Shown piece by piece: positions 1 through 6,998 of a DNA stretch of 33,177 nucleotides (the first letter of the stretch is position 1; every line of letters starts with the position of its first letter). The DNA comes from JBKHBQ01 sp046542305 (GTDB taxonomy: Bacteria; Bacteroidota; Bacteroidia; Bacteroidales; 4484-276). The position numbers and the translations under genes are program-made. A model generated the notes under the pieces. It searched no databases and was not told where the DNA came from. It saw nothing but the letters and a program-made list of their open reading frames with translations. The stretch spans positions 1-33,177 of the forward strand of contig JBKHBQ010000005.1 in assembly GCA_046542305.1 (NCBI GenBank), read 5' to 3'.

Positions 1-240
1 TAACTTAAAAAGGCTTGGGCTGGCATCTGGTTTATATTTTGGTTTGTAGGAAATTACATAAAGCCCCCTTTTCAATGATTTAATTATGTTTCTGTTTTTA
101 AGGTCATAAATTCTCCATCCAAAAGTACCTTTTTTAATCTCGGGTTCAAAATATCGATAAAATTCAAAGAGTTCTTCACGTGTGAAAAAGTCTTTTTCCT
201 TAAATTCTTCAATTAGTTTCTTTTCTAAAACCTTTGGCAT
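1..240 (-). CDS. AbiEi-like antitoxin / DUF6577-like protein, N-terminal part
   Basis: This is the 5' part of a minus-strand gene that runs off the left edge: 80 codons from the ATG at 240, with no stop. The protein begins MPKVLEKKLIEEFKEKDFF and continues through TREELFEFYRYFEPEIK, GTFGWRIYDLKNRNII and LKRGLYVIS. That is the layout of a small winged-helix domain, as at the N-terminus of Bacteroidetes DUF6577 / AbiEi-like proteins. Known of the family: AbiEi proteins are antitoxins and repressors paired with an AbiEii nucleotidyltransferase toxin encoded just downstream, which here would lie outside the window. A -7 box (259-266) ends 18 bases before the ATG and inverted repeats surround it, which fits autoregulation. 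I infer the family from memory of its sequence pattern. The partner gene cannot be seen. Confidence 0.6.
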   Translation of the reverse strand, partial: MPKVLEKKLIEEFKEKDFFTREELFEFYRYFEPEIKKGTFGWRIYDLKNRNIIKSLKRGLYVISYKPKYKPDASPSLFKL

Positions 241-254
241 TTTGGAACAAAATT

Positions 255-321
255 TTGCCAAAGATATAAAATTCTGGCAATATTTGGAAATCAAAAAAAT
301 GCCAGAAAATCGTTTTTCTGG
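255..321. promoter_or_regulatory. Nested inverted repeats, likely operator of the AbiEi-like gene
   Basis: Related half-sites alternate in orientation across the promoter: TTGCCA (255-260), TTCTGGCAA (272-280), TGCCAGAA (300-307) and TTTTCTGG (314-321). TTGCCA pairs with TGGCAA (275-280), TTCTGGCA (272-279) pairs with TGCCAGAA, and CCAGAAAA (302-309) pairs with TTTTCTGG around a TCGT loop. The innermost site overlaps the -7 box. The repeats are read directly; the operator role is inferred. Confidence 0.45.
259..266 (-). promoter_or_regulatory. -7 promoter box of the AbiEi-like gene
   Basis: On the minus strand the sequence reads TATCTTTG, a perfect match to the Bacteroidetes -7 consensus TAnnTTTG, 18 bases upstream of the ATG at 240. 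A well-spaced -33 box is not evident. Confidence 0.55.
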
Positions 322-481
322 TAAATTTTTGAAATTCATAAAGAAAAAATATCAGATTTGGATTTTCGAATCCTCCCTTCCCTGGGCAGGAGCGCAGGCA
401 TGATTCTCGCTTACCTTTATTACCTTACCGGAAAGTGGAAAACGAAGGGGGTAGTGGGGCAGGACTTTTGATTTACAGACG

Positions 482-2422
482 CTAATTGTCAAGCTCCTCC
501 AGTTCCACCTGTAAAGTCTCCCACCGCTCCATCTCTTTTTCCAGATCTTCTTTCAGGCGGTTGTAATCCTGATAGATTTCCCCGGATTTGATCCTTGCAT
601 CGGCGGGATCGGGATTGGCCAGCAATTCATCCATCCGGGCGATCTCCGCCTCAATACCTGAAATGTGTTTCTCCGATTTTTCGATGGCATTTTTGATCTT
701 GCGCTGGTCGCGTTCGAATTGCTTGCGGCGTTCAAAATCCAGTTTGCTTTGGGTGGGACCGTTTTCGGCCTGGCTTTGGCTTGCGGCTTTTTTCTTTTCC
801 AGCTCGGTGAGATGTTCCATCTTGCGGTAGGAAAGGAATTCGTGTACGTCGCCGATGTATTCGCGTATGCCCTTGTTGCGAAACTCGAACACCTTTCCGG
901 TGAGGCCGGTGAGGAAATCACGGTCGTGCGACACAATGATGAGCGTGCCGTCGAACTGGAGCAGCGCATTTTTGAGGATATCCTTCGAGCGCATGTCGAG
1001 GTGGTTGGTGGGTTCGTCGAGCACCAGCAGATTCACCGGTGTAAGCAGCATTTTGGCCAATGCCAGCCTTGACTTTTCGCCACCCGAAAGCACTTTTACC
1101 TTTTTGTCGATATCTTCGCCGCGGAACAGAAAGCTGCCCAGCAGCCCCTTTACCTTGGTACGCCAGTCGCCGGTGGCCACATCGTCGATGGTTTCAAACA
1201 CGGTTTTGTCCATGTCAAGCATCTCGTGCTGGTTTTGGGCATAATAGCCGATGGTCACCAGGTGGCCCAGTTCCATGGTGCCGTCGTAGGGCAGTGCGCC
1301 CACGATCACCTTCGACAGGGTGGTTTTGCCCTCACCGTTGCGGCCCACGAAAGCCACTTTTTCGCCTTTGGCAATCGAAAAATTCAGGTCGCTCAGCACC
1401 AGGTGGTCGCCATAGCTTTTGGAGAGATGTTCTGCCCGTACGGTAACTTTTCCTGAATGTGGCGCCGGCGGAAAACGGAAGCTGATGGTCGACTTGTCGG
1501 TTTCCTCGATCTCCACCTTATCCATTTTGTCGAGCATCTTAATGCGCGACTGCACCTGTTTGGCCTTGGTGTTCTTGTAGCGGAACCGTTCGATGAATCG
1601 TTCGATCTGCGCAATTTGCTGTTGCTGGTTATTGTAGCTGGCTGCTTCCCTGGCCCGTCGTTCGGCCTGCAGTTCTTCGTATTCGGAGTAGGAAGCCTTG
1701 TAATCGAAGATCTTGCCCAGGGTTATTTCGATGGTGCGGTTGGTTACGTTGTCGAGGAACGCGCGGTCGTGCGACACCATGACCACCGCGCCGGGATAGG
1801 TGGTGAGGAATTCTTCGAGCCACTGGATGGATTCGATATCGAGGTGGTTGGTGGGCTCATCGAGCAGCAGGATGTCGGGCATGCTCAGCAGGATCTTGGC
1901 CAGTTCTACGCGCATCTGCCATCCGCTGCTGAACTGGTTGAGCGGCCGCTGGAAATCCTTTCTTTCGTATCCCAGGCCCATGAGCACCTTCTCGGTGTTT
2001 TCGTCCATTTTATGTCCGCCGAGCAGGTTGAAGCGGTCGTTGGCATCGTTGAGCCGGCTGACGAGTTTGAGGTAGTCTTCGGAATGGTAGTCGGTGCGGC
2101 TGGCGATCTGATCGGTCAGTTGTTGGATTTCGTGCTCCAGGTTTAGCGTTTCGCTGAAGGCCTGCCGCGCCTCGTCAATTACGGTGCGGCGGCTGTTGAT
2201 GCTCATTTCCTGCTTCAGGTATCCGATGCTTTGGCCCGATGGGGAGGCTACATCGCCTTTTTCGGGTTCCATCTCGCCGGCGATCACATTGAGCAAAGTG
2301 GTTTTGCCGGCGCCGTTCTTCCCTACGAGGCCAATGCGGTCGCGGTCGTTGATCAGGAACGACACGCCGTCGATAATGTATTCGCCGGTAAAATGAACCG
2401 ATATGTTGTTGACCGATAACAT
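482..2422 (-). CDS. ABC-F family ATPase
   Basis: Soluble twin-cassette ABC protein of 646 residues without membrane segments. Cassette 1 has Walker A GKNGAGKTT (about 34-42), signature FSSGW (164-168) and Walker B LLLDEP (185-190). Cassette 2 has GRNGEGKTT (360-368), LSGGE (445-449) and LLVLDEP (465-471). Both Walker B motifs continue as TNHLD. Between them lies the long charged linker of the ABC-F class (about 245-310), and the C-terminus (about 560-646) is a predicted coiled coil. ABC-F proteins bind the ribosomal E site and relieve stalled translation or protect against antibiotics; the subfamily (Uup/YheS-like) is not resolved here. I chose the ATG at 2422. An in-frame extension to 2482 adds 20 Cys- and Pro-rich residues and would place the -7 box at 2430-2437 inside the gene. 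Confidence 0.9.
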   Translation of the reverse strand: MLSVNNISVHFTGEYIIDGVSFLINDRDRIGLVGKNGAGKTTLLNVIAGEMEPEKGDVASPSGQSIGYLKQEMSINSRRTVIDEARQAFSETLNLEHEIQQLTDQIASRTDYHSEDYLKLVSRLNDANDRFNLLGGHKMDENTEKVLMGLGYERKDFQRPLNQFSSGWQMRVELAKILLSMPDILLLDEPTNHLDIESIQWLEEFLTTYPGAVVMVSHDRAFLDNVTNRTIEITLGKIFDYKASYSEYEELQAERRAREAASYNNQQQQIAQIERFIERFRYKNTKAKQVQSRIKMLDKMDKVEIEETDKSTISFRFPPAPHSGKVTVRAEHLSKSYGDHLVLSDLNFSIAKGEKVAFVGRNGEGKTTLSKVIVGALPYDGTMELGHLVTIGYYAQNQHEMLDMDKTVFETIDDVATGDWRTKVKGLLGSFLFRGEDIDKKVKVLSGGEKSRLALAKMLLTPVNLLVLDEPTNHLDMRSKDILKNALLQFDGTLIIVSHDRDFLTGLTGKVFEFRNKGIREYIGDVHEFLSYRKMEHLTELEKKKAASQSQAENGPTQSKLDFERRKQFERDQRKIKNAIEKSEKHISGIEAEIARMDELLANPDPADARIKSGEIYQDYNRLKEDLEKEMERWETLQVELEELDN

Positions 2423-2429
2423 GCGGCGG

Positions 2430-2437
2430 CAAAAATA
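2430..2437 (-). promoter_or_regulatory. -7 promoter box of the ABC-F gene
   Basis: Minus-strand TATTTTTG matches TAnnTTTG and ends 7 bases before the ATG at 2422, so the transcript would have almost no leader. It argues for the 2422 start over the longer reading from 2482. Confidence 0.5.
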
Positions 2438-2522
2438 ACAAAAGCAGGGGAGTGGGGGAAAAATCAGCGAATTTTCGTTCATTATACTGATTGACGCTAA
2501 TTTCGCTGTCCGCTCCGCTCAT

Positions 2523-2748
2523 CATTTCTCGCAAAGGCGCAAAGACACGAAGTTTCCTGAGTTTTGAATATTGGGGTTTTTGGATTTTTTATTTTTTTTG
2601 GACCCGCCTAGCCGGCGAGGCAGGTTTTGTGCTTAGAACTTTGGATTTAAACTTTTAATCGTTTGGCTTCGCTGACATTTCTCGCAAAGGCGCAAAGACG
2701 CGAAGTTTCCGGTGTTTTGAACATTGGAGTTTTTGGATTTTTTATTTG
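2523..2748. repeat. Duplicated 73-bp intergenic block (2523-2595 and 2676-2748)
   Basis: Both copies begin CATTTCTCGCAAAGGCGC and run through a T-rich tail. Aligned by eye they differ at about 5 of 73 positions. The spacer (2596-2675) contains the palindromic element and a degenerate version of the downstream 39-bp unit, so similarity extends beyond the core. Confidence 0.8.
2603..2625. repeat. Short palindromic element inside a repeat copy
   Basis: The sequence CCCGCCTAGCCGGCGAGGCA (followed by GGT) is a near-palindrome around GCCGGC; changing one base would make CCTCGCCGGCGAGG perfect. The flanks match the uninterrupted 39-bp unit at 2732-2770 on both sides, so about 23 bp appear inserted in place of about one base. 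It is GC-rich in an AT-rich context. Confidence 0.6.
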
Positions 2749-2818
2749 TTTTGGAATTTGTGCTTAGGACTTTGGATTTTTTATTTGTTTTGGAATTTGT
2801 ACTTAGGACTTTGGATTT
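2732..2818. repeat. 39-bp tandem repeat, about 2.2 copies
   Basis: The units 2732-2770 and 2771-2809 differ at one base (a G/A change), followed by a 9-base partial third unit. The unit begins TTTGGATTTTTTATTTG and ends GCTTAGGAC. A degenerate, interrupted copy begins at 2579. Confidence 0.85.
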
Positions 2819-2909
2819 GAAGATGCGATCCGCGAGAATGCCCGCAAATGAACAAATTATTGCCGATGACCGGTCTTCATGTGAAGTCGGTTCGCAATCA
2901 AAATTATTT

Positions 2910-2917
2910 TATTTTTG
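2910..2917 (+). promoter_or_regulatory. -7 promoter box of etfBA
   Basis: TATTTTTG matches the Bacteroidetes -7 consensus and lies 36 bases before the etfB ATG. The -33 region is weak. Confidence 0.5.
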
Positions 2918-2953
2918 CACCTTAATCTAAATCAAATAAATAAAGCTATCGAT

Positions 2954-3703
2954 ATGAAAATACTCGTTTGTATCAGCAATGTTCCGGATACCACAACCAA
3001 GATCAAACTCACGGGCGATCAGAAAGCTATCGACCTGGCCAATGTGCAGTGGGTGATCAACCCATGGGACGAACTGGCCCTGACCCGCGCGCTGGAGTTG
3101 AAGGAGGCATCGGGCGGAAACATTGAAAAAGTGACCGTTCTCTGCGTGGGTGACAAAACCACCGAGCCGACCATCAGAAAAGCGCTGGCCATTGGTGCTG
3201 ATGATGCAGTGCGCGTGGATGCCGATCCCAAAGATGCATTCTTTACCGCGCAGCAAATTGCCGAAACGGTGAAGGACGAAGGTTTTGACATCATCATGTG
3301 TGGCATCGAATCGGCGGATTACAACGGCTCGGCCACCGGCGGCATGTTGTCGGAATTTCTCGGACTGCCATCGGTTTCTTCGGTGTCGAAACTGGAGATC
3401 AACAATGGAAAAATCAGCCTGAACCGCGAAATTCCCGGTGGATACGAAGTGGTGGAAACAGAAACCCCTTTTGTAGCTGTCGTGCAGAAAGGCATTGCCT
3501 TAGAGCCCCGTATTCCTTCGATGCGCGGAATTATGATGGCACGCAAAAAGCCGCTCAAAGTGGTTGAAGCTGCCGGTGCCGATGTCCTTACCGAGTTCGT
3601 GAGTTACGAACCGCCACAGCCTAAGGCTGCCTGCAAGATGATTGATGCGGATAATGTTGAGGAACTCGTGGACCTGCTCCATAATGAAGCTAAAATCATT
3701 TAG
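2954..3703 (+). CDS. etfB: Electron transfer flavoprotein, beta subunit
   Basis: A 249-residue EtfB/FixA-family protein beginning MKILVCISNVPDTTTKI. It shows the conserved beta-subunit pattern: VQWVINPWDELALTRALEL, then GADDAVRVDAD, then MCGIESADYNGSATGGMLSEFLGLP, the loop that binds AMP or a second FAD. EtfAB heterodimers carry electrons from acyl-CoA dehydrogenases or, in anaerobes, take part in flavin-based bifurcation with butyryl-CoA dehydrogenase. I use the ATG at 2954 because it gives the canonical N-terminus; a longer frame from 2915 starts right at the promoter box. etfA follows after 74 bases on the same strand, so the two are almost certainly one operon. Whether this is a bifurcating or a simple Etf cannot be settled from sequence alone. 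Confidence 0.93.
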   Translation: MKILVCISNVPDTTTKIKLTGDQKAIDLANVQWVINPWDELALTRALELKEASGGNIEKVTVLCVGDKTTEPTIRKALAIGADDAVRVDADPKDAFFTAQQIAETVKDEGFDIIMCGIESADYNGSATGGMLSEFLGLPSVSSVSKLEINNGKISLNREIPGGYEVVETETPFVAVVQKGIALEPRIPSMRGIMMARKKPLKVVEAAGADVLTEFVSYEPPQPKAACKMIDADNVEELVDLLHNEAKII

Positions 3704-3777
3704 AACCTTTTAATTAAAATATGCTGGTCTGGCGTTAGTTTCCGGATCATAATTATCAAATCATCAAATTAAACATC

Positions 3778-4749
3778 ATGAGCGTACTGATATATACAGA
3801 AAATTTTGACGGCAAATTCAAGAAAGCCAATTTCGAGATCGTATCGTATGGTGCCGAGATCGCAAAGCAACTTGGTACCGATGCCGTGGCACTTTCGATT
3901 GGCAATGTGGCCGACGACGAGCTGAAATTGCTGGGCGACTACGGGGTATCGCGTGTGCTTTCGTTTAACGACGAACGGTTTAAAACCCTCGACAATCAGG
4001 CCTATGCTTCAGCTATTGCACAGGCGGTTGAAAAAGAACAGGCCGGGGTGGTGATCTTTTCGGCTTCGAATGCTTCGAAAGCCGTGGCTCCGCGGGTGTC
4101 GGTAAAGCTGAAAGCCGGAATGGTCTTCGCTGTGACCGGGCTGCCCAAAAGCTATGATCCTTTTACCCTGCCCAAAAAGGTCTTTCACGGCAAAGCCTTT
4201 GCCAATGTAGTGATTAAGTCGCCGGTAAAAGTGGTTTCGCTGGCACAAAATGCCTTTGGCGTTGTAGAAAACAAAACCGAGGTATCCATCGAAAAATTCG
4301 ATGCTGCCGTGGAAGGAGATTTCAAAACCAACGTCACCAATGTGCAAAAAGCCACAGGTAAAATCCTGCTTACCGACGCCGAAATTATCGTTTCGGGCGG
4401 CCGTGGCATGAAGAGCTCTGAAAACTGGAAGCCGCTGGAAGAAATGGCCGAGGTGCTCGGTGCTGCCACCGCATGTTCACGTCCTGTATCCGACGAAGGC
4501 TGGCGCCCACACGCCGAACACGTGGGACAAACCGGAAAGATTGTCGCTCCCAATCTTTATATCGCTCTTGGTATTTCAGGCGCCATCCAGCACCTGGCCG
4601 GTGTAAGCTCCTCCAAGGTGATTGTGGCGGTAAATACCGACAAGGAAGCGCCAATATTCGAGGCTGCCGATTACGGCATTATCGGTGATGTGCAGAAAGT
4701 GGTTCCGCAACTTACCGAAGCCTTCAAAAAATTCAAGGCCGAAAACTAA
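3778..4749 (+). CDS. etfA: Electron transfer flavoprotein, alpha subunit
   Basis: A 323-residue EtfA/FixB-family protein, full length for the family. The C-terminal FAD domain is clear: SGGRGMKSSENW (about 205-216), ACSRPVSDEGW (about 237-247), then GQTGKIVAPNLYIALGISGA and AVNTDKEAPIFEAADYGIIGD. These are the residues that hold FAD in Etf alpha subunits. It lies 74 bases behind etfB and ahead of a strong terminator, so the operon ends here. With ptb-buk nearby it probably serves acyl-CoA (butyrate or branched-chain) metabolism; no acyl-CoA dehydrogenase gene is in the window. Confidence 0.94.
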   Translation: MSVLIYTENFDGKFKKANFEIVSYGAEIAKQLGTDAVALSIGNVADDELKLLGDYGVSRVLSFNDERFKTLDNQAYASAIAQAVEKEQAGVVIFSASNASKAVAPRVSVKLKAGMVFAVTGLPKSYDPFTLPKKVFHGKAFANVVIKSPVKVVSLAQNAFGVVENKTEVSIEKFDAAVEGDFKTNVTNVQKATGKILLTDAEIIVSGGRGMKSSENWKPLEEMAEVLGAATACSRPVSDEGWRPHAEHVGQTGKIVAPNLYIALGISGAIQHLAGVSSSKVIVAVNTDKEAPIFEAADYGIIGDVQKVVPQLTEAFKKFKAEN

Positions 4750-4772
4750 CTTATCTATTCGAAAAACAAATT

Positions 4773-4809
4773 AAAATGGATTCTTCATTGCGGGAATCCA
4801 TTTTTTTTT
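4773..4809 (+). terminator. Rho-independent terminator of etfBA
   Basis: Stem AAAATGGATTC (4773-4783) pairs with GAATCCATTTT (4794-4804) over 11 bp around a 10-base loop, and a run of nine T follows the second arm's final A. It begins 23 bases after the etfA stop. Confidence 0.85.
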
Positions 4810-4816
4810 ACCTTTG
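4809..4816 (+). promoter_or_regulatory. -7 promoter box of the LytS-type kinase gene
   Basis: TACCTTTG fits TAnnTTTG, with a TTG (4788-4790) 18 bases upstream as a possible -33 element. That TTG lies in the loop of the etfBA terminator, so terminator and promoter are interleaved. The box ends 40 bases before the TTG start at 4857. Confidence 0.45.
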
Positions 4817-4856
4817 ATCCTGCCCCCCGGCAGATCATCATAATTGTTTTTAAAAG

Positions 4857-6998
4857 TTGACACGGAAATTTAAACATTGGCTCGCACGCGTTTTCTTCAG
4901 TCCGGTTTTCATCGCACTGCCGTTTGCTTTGATCACCATTTACCTGCTACCTTTCCGATTTCATAAAAATGAACTTATCGTGGTCGACAGGTTTAATTCA
5001 ACTAAAGTCGGACAAAACTCGCTGGTACGTTTCATCGACCTTGATGGTGACGGATACGACGAAAAGGTTATTCATTTTTCTACCGCTATCGGGCAGTGTG
5101 CCATGAAAATTACTACCAGGGAAGATGCCCTGCTGGGACAATGGAATTTTGACGGAGAACTGCCTGCATATAATCATCCGCTTACAAGTTTTGATATTGA
5201 CCATGATGGCTTAAATGAATTGTTTGTTCTTTTCCAGCGGCACGATTCCGTGTTTTTCGGCGGGGTAGACCACCGGATAGATTCAGCCTTGTTATTGACC
5301 GAGTACTTTGTAGACCGGATCCGGCGTGTCAAGGGAAAAATCCACTATCATTCGCAACTCTATCATCACGACCTGAACAATGATGGTACCGAAGAATTGG
5401 TGATCTGCCTCAATGCCGGGTACAGCGAGAAGCCCAGAAAAATTTATGCCTACGATTTCGTGAACGATACCTTGTTCAGTTCCATCCAAACTGGATATTT
5501 TAATATTGATTTGCAGTTTTTTGATGTAGATGATGATGGGAAGATCGAAATTCTTGCTTCCACAAACAGCAACGAAAACATTGAAACCGGCCTTGGAATT
5601 GATTATAGTGACTACTACCGCTGGTTTGCCCTTTACGATCATGAGTTAAACCCTGAATTCGAACCTGTCAGGATGGGTAAAGGAAAAGGTGCTGTATATT
5701 CTTATTTGTTTAAAAACAATGAGGGCAACCAGATTCTGGTGGTTGACATGAATAAGAAATCGCAGATAAAGACACGATTTTACCATTTGGATTTAGCGGG
5801 CAAAAAGTTCAACAGGATCAATCCCGGTGTAGATTCCGCGGTGGTGCTGCAAGTTTTTCAGGAAAAGGCGGGAGATGAGGAAAAGATAATGATCTTTAGC
5901 AGAAACAAGGGGTTGATCTATAACCTGAATAAGCAAACGCTTACGTGCGAGGTTCTTACCAAACTTGGCGGCACCATCGAAAACGTGTTTATAATGGATG
6001 TGGATAATGATGATGTGGTGGATGCCATTACCATAAACCGGAATATCAAAGGCAGCAAAACCATATGCATTTATACCCATAATTTTTCCCAGAGCCATGA
6101 ATTTACACTCCCCATTGAATTCGAAAATATCAGACCTGCGCTGAGGTATATCAGTCCCGAAAAATCACATTTGGTATTTCAGGCAAATGAAAGGCTGTTC
6201 GAATATGAACTCCGGCATGATCCGGATTACTGGATCAAATCACTTTCGATGAATCTGGGCATTTTTCTCTTTTATGTATTGCTGATCTGGCCGATTATGA
6301 AAATCCAGAAGAACATGCTGAAAAAACGATACAAACGCGAAAAATCCATTGCCGAACTAAAGCTGAAGAGCATCCGCAACCAGATGGATCCACACTTTAC
6401 CTTTAATGCTGTGAATGCCATTGCATCAGCTATTTACAAGGAAGACCGCCAGACCGCCTACAGCTATTTTTCCAAGTTTTCGAAGCTGATGCGCAGCACC
6501 ATGCTCTATTCCGACCGCATGTCGCGATTTCTGGATGATGAGATCGATTTTACGATCAAGTACCTCGAAATTGAAAAATTCAGATTTCGCGAAAAATTCG
6601 AATACCACCTGAATATCGACGACAGCGTAAACCTGCGCCGGGAAGTGCCCCGCATGATCGTACAGGCTTTTGCCGGATCGGCCATTGCCAACGGATTGAT
6701 GCACCGGCGTCAGGGCGGTTTGCTCGATATCGATCTGAGAGAGGTGCAAAATCACCTGATCATTACCTTCACGGATAATGGTGTGGGCATCGGTAAATCC
6801 AGGGAATACAACAAGGAAAAGGCGTTTAAATCAATCCGCATCATCGACGAGTTTATCGCTGTTTTCAACGAATTCAACGAAAAGCAGATTACCTACCAGA
6901 TGTTCGACACAAAAGAAGATGGTGAAATTACCGGAACCAAAGTGATTGTAAAGGTACCGTTGGGGATGAATTATTCTTTCGGCGATGATCAGGTGTAA
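4857..6998 (+). CDS. LytS-type sensor histidine kinase with FG-GAP/VCBS-like extracytoplasmic domain
   Basis: A 713-residue membrane protein. TM1 is about 12-32. An extracytoplasmic region (about 33-460) carries five calcium-binding-type loops: DLDGDG 61-66, DIDHDG 113-118, DLNNDG 172-177, DVDDDG 223-228 and DVDNDD 381-386, as in FG-GAP/VCBS repeats. TM2 is about 465-483, followed by a His_kinase domain (LytS/YehU class, PF06580-like) with phospho-acceptor His513 in QMDPHFTFNAVN and DNG at 640-642. The usual N-box (consensus VENAIKHG) reads AGSAIANG at 606-613, so the Mg-binding Asn is Ser608. The start is TTG: an in-frame TAA lies at 4851-4853 and the next Met is beyond TM1. No LytTR response regulator lies beside it. 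The last 10 bases overlap the convergent buk gene. The signal sensed is unknown. Confidence 0.8.
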   Translation: MTRKFKHWLARVFFSPVFIALPFALITIYLLPFRFHKNELIVVDRFNSTKVGQNSLVRFIDLDGDGYDEKVIHFSTAIGQCAMKITTREDALLGQWNFDGELPAYNHPLTSFDIDHDGLNELFVLFQRHDSVFFGGVDHRIDSALLLTEYFVDRIRRVKGKIHYHSQLYHHDLNNDGTEELVICLNAGYSEKPRKIYAYDFVNDTLFSSIQTGYFNIDLQFFDVDDDGKIEILASTNSNENIETGLGIDYSDYYRWFALYDHELNPEFEPVRMGKGKGAVYSYLFKNNEGNQILVVDMNKKSQIKTRFYHLDLAGKKFNRINPGVDSAVVLQVFQEKAGDEEKIMIFSRNKGLIYNLNKQTLTCEVLTKLGGTIENVFIMDVDNDDVVDAITINRNIKGSKTICIYTHNFSQSHEFTLPIEFENIRPALRYISPEKSHLVFQANERLFEYELRHDPDYWIKSLSMNLGIFLFYVLLIWPIMKIQKNMLKKRYKREKSIAELKLKSIRNQMDPHFTFNAVNAIASAIYKEDRQTAYSYFSKFSKLMRSTMLYSDRMSRFLDDEIDFTIKYLEIEKFRFREKFEYHLNIDDSVNLRREVPRMIVQAFAGSAIANGLMHRRQGGLLDIDLREVQNHLIITFTDNGVGIGKSREYNKEKAFKSIRIIDEFIAVFNEFNEKQITYQMFDTKEDGEITGTKVIVKVPLGMNYSFGDDQV

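Larger units (their letters stand above)
2423..2953. other. Non-coding, repeat-rich intergenic region
   Basis: This 531-bp stretch between the divergent ABC-F and etfB genes holds both promoters, a duplicated 73-bp block, a 39-bp tandem repeat and a short palindromic element. Short open frames exist, but their translations only mirror the repeats (a 13-residue period), so I call no gene. Confidence 0.7.

Noticed and set aside
358..392. tRNA-like 3' half (GGATTTTCGAATCC followed by CCCTTCCC)
   Set aside because: It is a small hairpin with a TTCG loop. No D arm, anticodon arm or matching acceptor 5' strand lies upstream.
1457..2146. 229-codon plus-strand frame opposite the ABC-F gene
   Set aside because: Antisense shadow of a strongly conserved gene; its translation has no recognisable domain.
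2724..2930. Open frame with a repeated 13-residue peptide
   Set aside because: The repetition is just the 39-bp tandem DNA repeat read in frame; the same stretch carries the etfB promoter, and nothing suggests a protein.
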